Shown: piece after piece, positions 39,001 to 48,430 of the stretch
Numbering within the stretch: position 1 is the first letter of the stretch
How the letters are laid out: every line of letters begins with the position of its first letter
The notes under the pieces: generated by a model
Database searches by the model: none
The model's input: the letters and a program-made list of their open reading frames with translations, nothing else
What the model was told of the DNA's origin: nothing
Made by a program: the position numbers and the translations under genes
From: Proteobacteria bacterium 005FR1
GTDB lineage: Bacteria; Pseudomonadota; Gammaproteobacteria; Pseudomonadales; Cellvibrionaceae
DNA: 64,000 nucleotides
Direction: 5' to 3'
NCBI GenBank assembly: GCA_026192395.1
Contig: WACF01000002.1
Coordinates: forward strand, 62,001-126,000

Positions 39001-39149
39001 TGGTGATCATCACCGGGGTCAGCGTGGCAACATTGTTCACTCTCTATGTTGTTCCTGTCGCCTATCAAATGTGGGCTCGCCGAACCAATTCACCGAAAGC
39101 CGCCGTGCAGAAGCTCGAAGGCGAATTGCTAGACCAGAAACCGGTTTGA
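36048..39149 (+). CDS. HAE-1 family RND multidrug efflux permease
   Basis: The 1033-residue inner-membrane proton antiporter has the AcrB layout: TM1 after MFLSDFSVKRPVFASVISLVLIVFGLVAF, a large periplasmic loop, TM2-6 with the proton-relay pair in LVVDDGIVVLENIHRR (TM4), and a second half with IGIIMLVGLAAKNGILIVEFINQLRDEG and IAMTAVTTVAGAVPLV. Length matches AcrB-type pumps. Substrates cannot be told from sequence; the 'LPLREYPDISRPLVSV' start places it with MexW/VexD-like HAE-1 pumps. It ends at a clear terminator. Confidence 0.95.
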   Translation: MFLSDFSVKRPVFASVISLVLIVFGLVAFDRLPLREYPDISRPLVSVSTTYRGASAAVVENRITQVIEDRISGIEGIKTVTSSSSDGVSRINIEFDLNRDLEAATNDIRDRVSGVARMLPEEASPPQVSKSQSDGRPVIWFNLSSDHMNSLELTDYAERYLVDPLSVVDGVANVSVSGAKRYAMRIWIDRRELAARGLTVGDVENALRAENVEFPAGTIKSEARDFSVRMERGYRTPEDFRSLVLQRGSDGYLVRLGDVARVELAPEEDRSSFRGNGENMVGVGIVQQSTANTLSMARAVKAEAEKLSRNLPPGMSFILSNDSTVFVEYAVQEVYQTLFIAAALVVLTIYLFLGDYRAMLVPAVTLPVSLIATFIILLMLGFTANLLTLLALVLAIGLVVDDGIVVLENIHRRMRLGESPLVAAYRGAGQVGFAVIATTLVLIAVFVPITFLQGEIGRLFSEFSVTMAAAVFFSSVVALTLSPVICTLVLKRETPEQIEKAKNGWFARFENKYKQSVSYVLQRPLAVNLAYVFVLGLIGFLITKVPSEFSPREDRGMFMMMIQGPQGASYEDTMKTVMQVEERMMPLVERGEITRLLLRTPGSFGPSGSSFNDARAIVMLDDWGKRRSVWEITNEVRRLTADIPGARIFAMTPQAFGGMGGNPVQFVLQGGTYEELVQWRDLMIAEAASNPGLIGLDHDYQETKPQLRIDINRDRAADLGVSVTNIGRTLESMLGSRLVTTFMINGEERDVIVEGMRRDHESKLDMTNIYVRSSSNALVPLSNLVSITEFADADTLNRYNRMRSITLSASLADGYSLGEALDYLETTAREILPSSASFDYKGESLLYKESGDSVYFVFLLALLVVFLVLAAQFESFVQPVVIMLTVPLAIAGALLGLYFAGQSLNIYSQIGIIMLVGLAAKNGILIVEFINQLRDEGVAFHDAIVEACGQRLRPIAMTAVTTVAGAVPLVIATGAGTETRFVIGLVIITGVSVATLFTLYVVPVAYQMWARRTNSPKAAVQKLEGELLDQKPV

Positions 39150-39152
39150 ACG

Positions 39153-39177
39153 AGGGCGGCTCGGCCGCCCTTTCTTT
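39153..39177 (+). terminator. Rho-independent terminator after the RND pump gene
   Basis: AGGGCGGC (39153-39160), loop TCG, GCCGCCCT (39164-39171), then TTCTTT. It lies directly after the pump stop codon. Confidence 0.85.
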
Positions 39178-39385
39178 CGCCGGATCGGCTCGAGCTCTTC
39201 CGTTTGGTCTCCATCGGGACGCGCTTTGCAAAAATGTACGCGCCCAATTTCCCCTTTTTCAAAGCATTGGCATCAGATTGAGCTGCAGCAGCGGTAAACC
39301 TTGTTACCCTCTGGTCCAGTAGGGGCTTAGTCTGTCTTTGTCGGCTTCGCATGTCTTTTCAGGGATGAAGGGAAGGGGACGGCTT

Positions 39386-40360
39386 GTGGATGAGTTGGAG
39401 ATCCTGGAAACACTTCGAACTAACAAGGGATTCCTTAAACCAGAAGATTGGGTGGTCTACGGTCGGGCGCATCGCTTCACCAGTGTACCTGCGCAACACC
39501 GGCCGCTGTGTCCGGACTGTGGCAGCGATGACTTCGAAACCGTCGGGCAGTACGTTTGGTTCTCCAACCTCATACGGCTAAACGACTGTCGTGACTGCAA
39601 GCTGGTCTTCTCGGACACATTGATCGACCAGGACGTGGTCAAGCGCTACTTCGAAGGCAGTTACAAGGACGAGAAATATTTTCTCCGGCGAAGGCGCCGT
39701 GTTTTTCAGCAGATCGCCGGGTTGGCGGACGACCGAACTCCGTGGGAAGGGAGCGTCCTCGACGTAGGTGGTGCAACTGGCCACTTGTTGGCGATCCTGC
39801 GATCGCGCAGACCCGATCTCCGGCTGCTGTTAAATGATCTCTCAGAGCAGGCATGCGAGCATGCAAAGGAGCGTGTGGGCCTTGACACTCTGTGTGGCGG
39901 CATTGAGGTGCTGGAGCAAACTGGCACACGCTTCGATACCGTGATCATGAGTGATGTCCTTTATTACGAGCCGGAGCTGAGGCGTATCTGGGCGCTGCTG
40001 CCGAAGATGATCAAGCCGGGCGGAACGCTGGTAATTCGCGCTCCCAATAAATATGGACTGATTCAACTGCAGCAATACCTGTGGTCGGCCACGCACACCG
40101 ACGATGATCGGCGGATGCAGGACCGGATCGATCACTTCAACCCTGAACATATCTATGTGTTCAGGGCCCAGTATCTGCTCTCACGCTTGATGCAGCTCGG
40201 TTTCGAGGCGAGCGTCTTGCCTTCCGAATTGCTGGTGCCACCCGGCGGCGACCTCAAAGAGCGCCTTTTCTATCAGGCAAGCAAGGTCGTTGCGGGTCTT
40301 TCCTGCGGCAAGCTCATCACGACGCCAAGCTTTATCATCTGCGCTCGAAACACCGGCTGA
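39386..40360 (+). CDS. Class I SAM-dependent methyltransferase with N-terminal zinc-ribbon-like region
   Basis: The 324-residue form starts at GTG 39386, with GGAAGGGG at 39371-39378 giving good spacing; ATG 39365 is an alternative that lacks a ribosome site. A four-cysteine region (CPDCGSDDFE and CRDCKLVFSD, about residues 30-70) precedes the Rossmann methyltransferase domain with motif I VLDVGGATGHLLAIL and MSDVLYYEPELRRIWALLPKMIKPGGTLVIRAPNKYG. This layout resembles sugar or small-molecule methyltransferases of the Methyltransf_23 group. The substrate is unknown and the gene stands alone. Confidence 0.78.
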   Translation: MDELEILETLRTNKGFLKPEDWVVYGRAHRFTSVPAQHRPLCPDCGSDDFETVGQYVWFSNLIRLNDCRDCKLVFSDTLIDQDVVKRYFEGSYKDEKYFLRRRRRVFQQIAGLADDRTPWEGSVLDVGGATGHLLAILRSRRPDLRLLLNDLSEQACEHAKERVGLDTLCGGIEVLEQTGTRFDTVIMSDVLYYEPELRRIWALLPKMIKPGGTLVIRAPNKYGLIQLQQYLWSATHTDDDRRMQDRIDHFNPEHIYVFRAQYLLSRLMQLGFEASVLPSELLVPPGGDLKERLFYQASKVVAGLSCGKLITTPSFIICARNTG

Positions 40361-40411
40361 ACGGGAACGCTGCGCGAGAAATGCTCGGGTTGCCTAAAAA
40401 TCCTACCGCAT

Positions 40412-40434
40412 CTCCGCCGCATTCGTCGGCGGAG
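40412..40434. repeat. 8-bp inverted repeat
   Basis: CTCCGCCG (40412-40419) pairs with CGGCGGAG (40427-40434) around a 7-base loop between the methyltransferase and yghU genes. There is no T run; it may weakly terminate the upstream transcript. Confidence 0.55.
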
Positions 40435-40575
40435 CCGCTCCGGCTTGCGTCCACACGGGACATTCACTTAGGCTTGGCGACGTCTTTTTCGTACAGCAAT
40501 GCGTTTATACAGCATTGCGGGGGCTGGACCTTCCAGCGCCAGTTCTGAATTCCACAGCAGCCGGAGTAATCGTCA

Positions 40576-41418
40576 ATGACAGAGTCTTCCACGTATGTAC
40601 CGCCCAAAGTATGGCAATGGGATAAAGAAAGCGGTGGCAAATTCGCCAGCATAAACCGACCCATCGCCGGAGCCACCCACGAGAAAGAGCTCCCGATTGG
40701 CAAGCATCCGCTGCAACTCTATTCGCTGGGGACGCCCAACGGCGTCAAGGTGACGGTTCTCCTTGAAGAACTGCTCGCCCTGGGCAAGCGCGAGGCGGAG
40801 TACGATGCCTGGTTGATCAAGATTACCGAGGGCGCGCAATTCGGCAGCGGCTTCGTCAGTGTGAATCCCAACTCGAAAATCCCCGCCCTGCTGGACACCA
40901 GCACCAATCCGCCCACCCGCGTGTTCGAGTCCGGCGCGATTCTCATGTACCTGGCGGAGAAGTTTGGCGAATTTCTTCCGACCGCTCCCTCAGCGCGCGC
41001 CGAGTGCCTGTCCTGGCTGTTCTGGAACATCGGTAGCGCACCTTTTCTCGGAGGCGGCTTCGGACACTTTTATGCGTATGCGCCGGAAAAATTCGAATAC
41101 CCGATCAACCGCTACACCATGGAAGTAAAGCGGCAGCTGGATGTGCTCGATCGCAACCTCGCCGAGCGCCGCTTCCTTTGCGGTGACGACTACACCATCG
41201 CCGACATGGCCAACTATCCCTGGTACGGCCATCTGGTGATCGGCAAGATCTATGATGCTCAGGAGTTTCTGGACGTGGGCTCCTACAGAAACGTCGAGCG
41301 CTGGGCCCGCGAAATCAAGGAGCGACCCGCGGTAAAACGGGGCCAGCGGGTAAACACCACCTGGGGGCCGGAAGACAAGCAGCTGCCCGAGCGGCATGAT
41401 GCGAGTGATCTGGACTGA
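40576..41418 (+). CDS. yghU: Glutathione-dependent disulfide-bond oxidoreductase YghU
   Basis: The 280-residue protein is a nu-class glutathione transferase-like enzyme that reduces organic disulfides with two bound glutathiones. Family marks are the N-terminal extension YVPPKVWQWDKESGGKFASINRPIAG, the thioredoxin-fold start LQLYSLGTPNGVKVTVLLEEL (with TPNG in place of a catalytic cysteine), NPNSKIPAL and VFESGAILMYLAEKFG, and the helical half ending YRNVERWAREIKERPAVKRG. It is cytoplasmic. Confidence 0.93.
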   Translation: MTESSTYVPPKVWQWDKESGGKFASINRPIAGATHEKELPIGKHPLQLYSLGTPNGVKVTVLLEELLALGKREAEYDAWLIKITEGAQFGSGFVSVNPNSKIPALLDTSTNPPTRVFESGAILMYLAEKFGEFLPTAPSARAECLSWLFWNIGSAPFLGGGFGHFYAYAPEKFEYPINRYTMEVKRQLDVLDRNLAERRFLCGDDYTIADMANYPWYGHLVIGKIYDAQEFLDVGSYRNVERWAREIKERPAVKRGQRVNTTWGPEDKQLPERHDASDLD

Positions 41419-41496
41419 GTCACCTCCGGCTTGGAGCAGCCCTAATCACAGGCGCAGTGTCGCTTTGGGCTGCACCCAAACCGCTCTATGCTCGTC

Positions 41497-41524
41497 TGTC
41501 ATTGCGGCGAAGGCCGGAATCCAT
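41497..41524. repeat. REP-like dyad, diverged copy
   Basis: TGTCATTGCGGCGAAGGCCG continuing to 41524 matches the dyads at 23562 and 31147 with one arm altered (ATTGCGG against CCGGAAT). Confidence 0.75.
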
Positions 41525-41602
41525 CCGCGCAGCTGGCACACTTGTGGCAGTTCCAGAGCATCGCTCGCGTCATCCGACAAAAGCTCAAGCAGAGGGGTGG
41601 AT

Positions 41603-41815
41603 ATGGAAAGGCAACCAATCGGCGGAATCCGCGCTGCTCAGATTCAAAAATCTTTACATGGGCTGGAGTTTCCAGCGGACAAGAACACGCTGCTGGAACA
41701 CGCCAAACGCAACGGCGCGCCTCGCGAAGTTCTCAAGTTCATCGAAGAGCTTCCCACCAAGCCCTACGAGAGCGCTAACGATGTGACCGGCGACCAAACC
41801 AAGCGGGAGCATTAG
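41603..41815 (+). CDS. Small DUF2795 family protein
   Basis: The 70-residue product starts at ATG 41603, with AGAGGGG at 41591-41597. It reads MERQPIGGIRAAQIQKSLHG and then LEFPADKNTLLEHAKRNGAP; together with EVLKFIEELPTKPYESANDV this is the DUF2795 pattern of small proteins of unknown function. Its stop lies eight bases from the phosphoketolase stop on the other strand, so the two are tightly convergent. Confidence 0.75.
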   Translation: MERQPIGGIRAAQIQKSLHGLEFPADKNTLLEHAKRNGAPREVLKFIEELPTKPYESANDVTGDQTKREH

Positions 41816-41823
41816 CGCGGAAG

Positions 41824-44214
41824 CTATTTCTTCCTGTCCGCGTTCACCCACTGCCAATCGCGGATCTCCGGCGGGTCTTCACCGAACTCGGTGATGTATT
41901 CCCGATGATCCACCAGTTTGTCGCGCACGAACTGCTTCAGATAAGCGGCGCGATAGCCCAGCGACGGCACCCGGTCCACAACATCCGCCAGCAGGTGATA
42001 GCGATCGATGTCGTTGCGCACCGCCATATCAAAGGGTGTGGTGGTGGTGCCTTCCTCTTTGTAACCGCGCACGTGCAGGTTGTCGTGGTTGGTTCGCCGA
42101 TAGGTGAGTCGGTGAATCAGCCAGGGGTAACCGTGATAGTTGAAGATGATTGGCTTGTCGGTGGTGAACAGCGCGTCGAAGTCGCGCGCTGACAGACCGG
42201 AAGGATGTTCCTCTTTCGGTTGCAAGGTCATCAGATCCACCACATTGATCACCCGCACTTTCAAGTCAGGCAGATGTTCGCGCAGCAACTCCACCGCCGC
42301 CAGCGTTTCCATGGTGGGCACATCCCCGGCGCAGGCCATTACCACATCCGGCTCGCCGCCCTGATCGTTGCTGGCCCAGGGCAGAATGCCGATGCCGGTG
42401 CTGCAGTGCTTGGCGGCGCTATCCATGTCGAACCACTGCGCCTGCATCTGCTTGCCGGCGACGATCACGTTGACGCGGTCCCGTGATCGCAGGCAGCGGT
42501 CCGCCACCACCAGCAAGGTGTTGGCGTCCGGTGGCAGGTAGACGCGAATTACATCGGCTTTCTTGTTCACCACGTGGTCGATAAAGCCCGGGTCCTGGTG
42601 GGAAAAGCCGTTGTGATCCTGTCGCCAGACATGAGAGGTGAGCAAATAGTTGAGCGACGCGATGGGCCGTCGCCAGGGAATCTCGCTGGCGCAAACCTTC
42701 AGCCACTTTGCATGCTGGTTGAACATGGAATCCACAATGTGAATGAAGGCCTCGTAACAGGAGAAGAAGCCGTGCCTGCCGGTAAGGAGATAACCTTCCA
42801 ACCAACCCTGGCAGGTATGTTCGCTGAGGATCTCCATCACCCGCCCATCCGGTGACAGGTGATCGTCGCCGGGCAGGCGTTCCGCCATCCAGCTGCGGTT
42901 GGTGACTTCCAGTACATTGCCCAGGCGATTCGAGGCAGTCTCGTCCGGTCCGACCAGGCGAAAGTTGGCGAAGTGTTCATTCGCACGCATCACATCGCGC
43001 AGCCACTTGCCGAGCTGGCGGGTGGCCTCCGCTTTGACGGCACCGGGCTGCGGTACATCCACGCCGTGGTCCTGATAGGGAGGCAGCAGCAATTCCTTGA
43101 GAAGAATGCCGCCGTTGGCGTGAGGATTGGCCCCCATGCGTCGCAGGCCTTCTGGCGCGCTGGCGACGATGTCGGGCGCGGGACGACCATCTTCATCGAA
43201 GAGTTCTTCGGGGCGATAACTTTTCATCCACTGTTCCAGCAACTCCAGGTGTTCGGCTTCGCTGAAGTCCTTGAACGGAACCTGATGCGAGCGCCATGTC
43301 CCTTCCGTCTGCAAACCGTCCACCGTGTGCGGGCCGGTCCAGCCCTTTGGGCTGACCAACACGATCATCGGCCAGACGGGGCGTTCCATTACATTCTCTT
43401 CGCGGGCACGTCGCTGGATTTCCCTGATGGAGCCCACCACCTGATCCAGTGCCGCCGCCATATCGCGATGCATCTGTGCCGGGTCGGAGCCTTCCACGAA
43501 TACCGGCTGCCAGCCATAGCCCTTCAAGAGCTGCTCCAGCTCTTCGCGGGGAATGCGAGCGAGTATTGTCGGGTTGGCAATCTTGTAACCGTTCAGGTGC
43601 AGAACCGGCAGTACGGCGCCGTCCTTTGCCGGATTCAAAAACTTGTTGGAATGCCAGGCGGTGGCAAGCGGTCCGGTTTCGGCTTCGCCGTCGCCAATCA
43701 CACAGCAGGCCAGAAGGTCCGGATTATCGAACACCGCACCGAAGGCATGAGAAAGTGAATAGCCGAGCTCACCGCCTTCGTGAATGGAACCCGGTGTTTG
43801 CGGACCCACATGACTGGGCACGCCACCGGGAAAGGAGAACTGCCGAAAGAGGCGGCGCATGCCTTCCTCGTCCTGACTCACCTCGGGATAGACCTCGCTG
43901 TAAGTGCCTTCCAGCCAGGTACAGGCCACTGCGGCGGGACCGCCGTGGCCAGGTCCGGCGATAAAGATGCTGTTCAGATCGTGCTGTTTGATCGCGCGGT
44001 TCATGTGCGCGTAGATGAAGTTCAGACCCGGCGTCGTGCCCCAGTGCCCCAGCAGCCGCGGTTTTACGTGGGCGAGTCTGAGAGGCTCTCGCAGCAGGGG
44101 ATTGTCGAGAAGATAGATCTGTCCGACAGATAAAAAATTGGCCGCCCGCCACAACCGGTCCAGCCTCTGCAATACTGATTGCTGCTCATCCTGTTGCGCT
44201 GCCTGTGCTTCCAT
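41824..44214 (-). CDS. Phosphoketolase (xylulose-5-phosphate/fructose-6-phosphate)
   Basis: The 796-residue thiamine-diphosphate enzyme splits xylulose 5-P (and often fructose 6-P) with phosphate to give acetyl phosphate plus a shorter sugar phosphate. ATG 44214 is chosen, with AGGAG seven bases upstream; the frame is open for another 620 codons only as an antisense shadow of the GH65 gene. Marks include [44 protein letters not shown], the ThDP motif [14 protein letters not shown] and [15 protein letters not shown]. No acetate kinase lies nearby. FNR-like boxes precede it. Confidence 0.95.
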   Translation of the reverse strand: MEAQAAQQDEQQSVLQRLDRLWRAANFLSVGQIYLLDNPLLREPLRLAHVKPRLLGHWGTTPGLNFIYAHMNRAIKQHDLNSIFIAGPGHGGPAAVACTWLEGTYSEVYPEVSQDEEGMRRLFRQFSFPGGVPSHVGPQTPGSIHEGGELGYSLSHAFGAVFDNPDLLACCVIGDGEAETGPLATAWHSNKFLNPAKDGAVLPVLHLNGYKIANPTILARIPREELEQLLKGYGWQPVFVEGSDPAQMHRDMAAALDQVVGSIREIQRRAREENVMERPVWPMIVLVSPKGWTGPHTVDGLQTEGTWRSHQVPFKDFSEAEHLELLEQWMKSYRPEELFDEDGRPAPDIVASAPEGLRRMGANPHANGGILLKELLLPPYQDHGVDVPQPGAVKAEATRQLGKWLRDVMRANEHFANFRLVGPDETASNRLGNVLEVTNRSWMAERLPGDDHLSPDGRVMEILSEHTCQGWLEGYLLTGRHGFFSCYEAFIHIVDSMFNQHAKWLKVCASEIPWRRPIASLNYLLTSHVWRQDHNGFSHQDPGFIDHVVNKKADVIRVYLPPDANTLLVVADRCLRSRDRVNVIVAGKQMQAQWFDMDSAAKHCSTGIGILPWASNDQGGEPDVVMACAGDVPTMETLAAVELLREHLPDLKVRVINVVDLMTLQPKEEHPSGLSARDFDALFTTDKPIIFNYHGYPWLIHRLTYRRTNHDNLHVRGYKEEGTTTTPFDMAVRNDIDRYHLLADVVDRVPSLGYRAAYLKQFVRDKLVDHREYITEFGEDPPEIRDWQWVNADRKK

Positions 44215-44275
44215 CCGGGTACTCCTGCTTGATCGCGACGGTCCAATGACTATTACAGATCCGCGCGGAGAGCCG

Positions 44276-44289
44276 TTGACGCAGGTCAA
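44276..44289. promoter_or_regulatory. FNR/ANR-like box, phosphoketolase side
   Basis: TTGAC-GCAG-GTCAA is a perfect dyad close to the FNR consensus TTGAT-N4-ATCAA. Its centre lies 68 bases before the phosphoketolase ATG. On the minus strand a -10-like TAATAG (44255-44250) follows at the distance expected for a class II (-41.5) site. Confidence 0.6.
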
Positions 44290-44311
44290 TGCTGGCGCTT
44301 CGAACCCACCA

Positions 44312-44325
44312 CTGATCTGTATCAA
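44312..44325. promoter_or_regulatory. FNR/ANR-like box, HAD-GH65 side
   Basis: CTGAT-CTGT-ATCAA differs from the FNR consensus by one base. Its centre is 61 bases before the HAD-GH65 ATG and 36 bases from the other box, so each box faces one of the divergent genes. Confidence 0.65.
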
Positions 44326-44379
44326 ACACACCTGTTGACGGCCTGCTAAGGTCCGCCTTACAGCTTCCGGGATGTGCCG

Positions 44380-47331
44380 ATGAATATGCAGCGCGTTGCG
44401 TCGATTTCTTCCTTTGACGCAGTTGTCTTCGATATGGACGGAGTGGTGACCGACACGGCTCGCCTGCACGCCGCTGCCTGGAAGATTCTTTTCGATGATT
44501 TTCTGCAGCGTCGTGCCGGAGTCGGTCAGCCCTTCGTTCCCTTCGATGCCAGCAACGATTACCGTCGCTACGTGGATGGCAAACCGAGGGAAACAGGCCT
44601 GCGCAGTTTTCTGGCTTCGCGCGACATCGAGTTGCCCGAAGGCTCGCCGAACGATCCGCCGGAAGCGGATACCGTCGCGGCCATGGCAGGACGCAAGGAC
44701 GCATTGTTCGCCGATGCGCTGGCGCAACAGGGCCTGAGCACTTATCCGGCTTCCCTCCGGTTCATCCGCGAGTTGCGCGACGCGGGCGTCAAGACCGGCT
44801 TGGTTACATCCAGCCGCCATGGTCGCATGCTGTTGAAGGAAGCCGCGCTGGAGCCCCTTTTCGATGCGGTACTGGATGGCAACGATGCCGCAAAAATGGA
44901 GCTGGCGGGAAAACCAAGTCCCGATGCCTTTCTTGCCTGTGCTGCGCAACTGGGCGTCACCGCCGCGCGAGCAGTCGTTGTGGAAGACGCGGTGTCCGGC
45001 GTGGCCGCCGGCGAAGCGGGCGGGTTTGCCTACACCGTGGGCGTGGACCGGGGAGCCAATCGGGACGCACTGCAGCGCCAGGGAGCGGACATCGTGGTGG
45101 AAGATCTTGCCGAGCTGACTCCTGCACAGCTCGACACGCTGGTAGCGCAGCGACTTGAAAGCCAGGCCTGGCACATTCGTCAGACCGGTTTCGACCCCTC
45201 GCGAGAACGGGAGCTGGAAAGTATCTTCACGGTTGCCAACGGCTACATGGGGGTGCGTGGCGCGCCCGATACCGCACTGCCCAACTCGGAAGCCGATCTG
45301 TTCGTGGCCGGCATCTACGCGAGCAAGGCGCCGAGCTTTCCCTACTCGGAAAAGGAATTCCTCACCGATGAGCGCAACAGCGATACCGCGGAACTGGTGC
45401 CGTTTCCGTCTCCGTTCCGCCTGCAGGTCCAGGTAGATGGGCGTCCTTTCGAGCTCACTGAAGATAGCTGGCGTAGTTACCGTCGCGAACTGGTTCTGCG
45501 CGAAGCGCTGCTGCTGAACCACGTCAGCTTTCCGGGGCCGGATGGCGAGCTTACCTGCCTCGACACCCGGCGTTTCGCCTCGCTTGCCGATCGGCACTTG
45601 CTCGGACAGGAGATCCGCCTCTGTGCGGAAAATTACTCCGGTCGCATCCAGGTGGATGTGGCCAGCCGTGCCGAGCACTGGGCGATCCTGCATCCGCACC
45701 TGCTGCCGGTCGATTACGTTCTGGAAGACGGCCTCGAACTGCAGCACTACCGCACCCGCGACTCCAACTTCGAAGTCTGCATCGCCGCGCGAACGCTCAG
45801 CGAGGAAGGACCACTGCAGGCGGGCCGCTACAGTGTGCAGGCGGAGATCGGACGTCCGATTATTCTGCGCCGCTTTATCGCGGTATTTACCAGCCGCGAC
45901 TGCGATCACCCCCGCGAGGCCGCCGAACGACACCTGCAGGCTTGTGACTGGCAACACTTTGACAATGTGCTGGCTGCTCATCGCAGCGCATGGAGCAAGC
46001 GCTGGGAGCACGCGGACGTTCACATCGAGGGCAGTCCCGCCAGTTCCCAGGCGCTGCGCTTTCACATCTATCACCTGAGCTGCGCAGCCACCGAAGACCC
46101 GAAAGTCTCAGTGGGCGCCCGCGCCTTAACCGGCCGCGCCTACGAGGGTCACGTCTTCTGGGATGTGGAAATCTTCATGCTGCCGTTTTATCTGCAGTCA
46201 AACCCGCAGCAGGCGCGCAGCCTGCTCGAATACCGGCACCACACCCTCGACGGCGCACGTCGTCGCGCTGCCGAACTGGGCTACCGCGGCGCCTGCTACG
46301 CCTGGGAATCCACCGTCGATGGCAGTGATGTCACGCCGCGGATGATTCGCCTCCGAACCACGGGCAAGGAAATTCCCATCTACACCGGTCATCAGCAGAT
46401 TCACGTCACCGCCGACGTGGCTTTTGCCGTGTGGCGTTACTGGGAGTGCACCGGCGATACACAATTCATCGCAGAAAAAGGCGCGGAGATTCTGTCGGAA
46501 ACCGCGCGCTTCTGGTGCAGCCGGGTAACGCAGGAGGCGGATGGCTTTCACATCTGTAATGTGGTGGGGCCGGATGAATACCACCACTCAGTGGACGACA
46601 ACGCCTACACCAACTGGATGGCCTGGTTCAATTTGTTGCAAGCGGTATCGGCGTGTAACGAACTGCGCGCTAGCAAACATCAAGCGTGGCAGGCGCTGGC
46701 CGAGCGTATTCAACTTGGCGAGGAAGAGCTGCACGAATGGCAAAACGTAGCGGACCAACTCTACAGACCACAGCCGCGCGAGGACGGTGTCATCGAACAG
46801 TTTCGCGGCTTCTTCGAGCTCGAAGAGTATCCCTTGCCCGCACAGGAACGGTTCCGCGCACCCATTAGCCGTCTGTTCGAGGCCGAGCGCATCAATCAAC
46901 TGCAACTGCTCAAGCAGGCCGACGTGCTGATGCTGTTACATCTGTTTCCAACGCTTTTTCCGCGCGACGTAGTGGAAGCCAACTACCGCTATTATGAAGC
47001 GAAAACCGACCACGGCAGCAGTCTGTCGCCCGCCGTTCACGCCGCCGTCGCCGCCCGGTTGGGCCTGCATGACGAATCCATTCATTACTGGCAACAAAGC
47101 CTCTGGCTGGATCTGTCCAACGTCATGCACAACAGCGTATTGGGCGTTCATCCCGCAGCCATGGGCGGCACCTGGCAGGCGCTGGTGTTCGGATTTCTGG
47201 GAATTGAAATGACCGAGCAGGGACCAAAGCTGGCACAAGACTGCGCCGGCCGACTCCCGAAGCGTTGGCAATCGGTGGCGATGAAAATGCAATGGCGCGG
47301 TCGCACATTTGAACTGGAGGCCCGGCGATGA
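44380..47331 (+). CDS. Fused beta-phosphoglucomutase-like HAD and GH65 glycoside phosphorylase
   Basis: The 983-residue protein joins two enzymes. Residues 1-255 are a HAD phosphatase/mutase: nucleophile in [24 protein letters not shown] and [14 protein letters not shown], close to beta-phosphoglucomutase. Residues 265-983 are a GH65 (alpha/alpha)6 phosphorylase: [29 protein letters not shown], the catalytic acid in [18 protein letters not shown] and the phosphate loop [14 protein letters not shown]65 phosphorylases split trehalose, maltose or kojibiose into glucose and beta-glucose 1-P; the HAD part would then give glucose 6-P. ATG 44380 is preferred to GTG 44374. It overlaps the Usp gene by 4 bases. 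Confidence 0.9.
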   Translation: MNMQRVASISSFDAVVFDMDGVVTDTARLHAAAWKILFDDFLQRRAGVGQPFVPFDASNDYRRYVDGKPRETGLRSFLASRDIELPEGSPNDPPEADTVAAMAGRKDALFADALAQQGLSTYPASLRFIRELRDAGVKTGLVTSSRHGRMLLKEAALEPLFDAVLDGNDAAKMELAGKPSPDAFLACAAQLGVTAARAVVVEDAVSGVAAGEAGGFAYTVGVDRGANRDALQRQGADIVVEDLAELTPAQLDTLVAQRLESQAWHIRQTGFDPSRERELESIFTVANGYMGVRGAPDTALPNSEADLFVAGIYASKAPSFPYSEKEFLTDERNSDTAELVPFPSPFRLQVQVDGRPFELTEDSWRSYRRELVLREALLLNHVSFPGPDGELTCLDTRRFASLADRHLLGQEIRLCAENYSGRIQVDVASRAEHWAILHPHLLPVDYVLEDGLELQHYRTRDSNFEVCIAARTLSEEGPLQAGRYSVQAEIGRPIILRRFIAVFTSRDCDHPREAAERHLQACDWQHFDNVLAAHRSAWSKRWEHADVHIEGSPASSQALRFHIYHLSCAATEDPKVSVGARALTGRAYEGHVFWDVEIFMLPFYLQSNPQQARSLLEYRHHTLDGARRRAAELGYRGACYAWESTVDGSDVTPRMIRLRTTGKEIPIYTGHQQIHVTADVAFAVWRYWECTGDTQFIAEKGAEILSETARFWCSRVTQEADGFHICNVVGPDEYHHSVDDNAYTNWMAWFNLLQAVSACNELRASKHQAWQALAERIQLGEEELHEWQNVADQLYRPQPREDGVIEQFRGFFELEEYPLPAQERFRAPISRLFEAERINQLQLLKQADVLMLLHLFPTLFPRDVVEANYRYYEAKTDHGSSLSPAVHAAVAARLGLHDESIHYWQQSLWLDLSNVMHNSVLGVHPAAMGGTWQALVFGFLGIEMTEQGPKLAQDCAGRLPKRWQSVAMKMQWRGRTFELEARR

Positions 47332-48206
47332 CGACATTCTCCTCCATCCTCTTGCCATTGGACGGCTCCGACAATGCTGTCCAACCTTTGCGAACCGCAG
47401 CCTGGATCGCGGGCCAGCTCAACAGCCGACTGCACCTGGTGACCGCAACGCGGGAGCCGGAATCACCGGCCAATGCACTGGAACGTCTCAAGGTGCCGAC
47501 GGAACTGCGCTCCCGCGTTGTATTGCATCAGCAACTGTCCTATGCGGAAGCGGCGATTCTGCAGACCATGGAAGAACTGCATACCGACCTGCTCGTCATC
47601 TCGGCGCGAGGGGAGGGCGGCGCCGCATCCGCCAGCGAACTGCGTGTCGGCCACGTGGTTCGCGCGGTACTCGAACAGACTAATGTACCAGTCCTGTTGG
47701 CACCGCCCAATTTCGTCGAGCGACTGCCAATGCGATCAGCGCTGGTACCGGTAAGCGGCGAGCAGGAAACCGACGAAGCACTCGGTCTCGCCGTTCAAGT
47801 AGCGGACTGCCTGCAACTTCGCCTGAATGTAGCCCACGTGGTCAGTCCGGATATTGGCGAAGCGGACTACACCTCGGAACTGCAATACTCCGACGCCGCC
47901 CATCACGAATTCGCCGGCCGTCTCCACGACTTGCTGCTGCGTGCCTCGCACCGATGCAGCCCCGAAGACATCGATCGCGTGGTGGAAAACGTCTGCCTCT
48001 GTCGCGGCAAAGTGCTGGACGAACTCCTGCGCATGGCAGAGCGTACCGCCGCGGACCTGCTGATCATCGGCTGGCACGGCAAGCTCGCCGAGGGCAGGGC
48101 GGAACTGATCAAGCAATTCATCGGCGAGCTCACTTGCCCGATCCTGCTGACCCGCTCACGGCCTGCGGCCTATTTCCATCTGAATGTGGGGGAGGAGTTG
48201 GAATAG
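47328..48206 (+). CDS. Tandem universal stress protein (UspA family)
   Basis: The 292-residue cytoplasmic protein carries two Usp domains (about 1-130 and 135-280). The first opens SSILLPLDGSDNAVQPL; the second ends ADLLIIGWHGKLAEGRAELIKQFIGELTCPILLTR, near the ATP-binding GxxG(9)GS pattern but without a clear serine, so nucleotide binding is uncertain. It overlaps the HAD-GH65 gene by ATGA, implying translational coupling. In Pseudomonas several Usp genes are under the anaerobic regulator Anr, which fits the FNR-like boxes upstream. Confidence 0.88.
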   Translation: MTTFSSILLPLDGSDNAVQPLRTAAWIAGQLNSRLHLVTATREPESPANALERLKVPTELRSRVVLHQQLSYAEAAILQTMEELHTDLLVISARGEGGAASASELRVGHVVRAVLEQTNVPVLLAPPNFVERLPMRSALVPVSGEQETDEALGLAVQVADCLQLRLNVAHVVSPDIGEADYTSELQYSDAAHHEFAGRLHDLLLRASHRCSPEDIDRVVENVCLCRGKVLDELLRMAERTAADLLIIGWHGKLAEGRAELIKQFIGELTCPILLTRSRPAAYFHLNVGEELE

Positions 48207-48430
48207 AACAGCTTGCCGCCACTTCCTTGGCCTGCGAGGTCTGCAGCATCTCAAGTTCTTCCGTTCGCCACCGAGCAGTGGCGGCAGACTCGGGCTCTAT
48301 GTGAGTCGCTTCGCCAGGTTCTGAACTTATTGAAGAGCTAACAAGGTAAGCCCTGCGAGTGTGCTGCTGACGTAGCCCAGGGCGTTCGAGTCATCGTCCG
48401 GTAGATGCCTGAGCCCACCGAAAAACGGGA

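Noticed and set aside
44215-46074. A 620-codon open extension upstream of the phosphoketolase start on the minus strand
   Set aside because: It lies antisense to the GH65 domain, has no recognisable protein motif, and the phosphoketolase family starts at 44214 with a proper ribosome site. The open frame is a by-product of the GC-rich codon use of the opposite gene.
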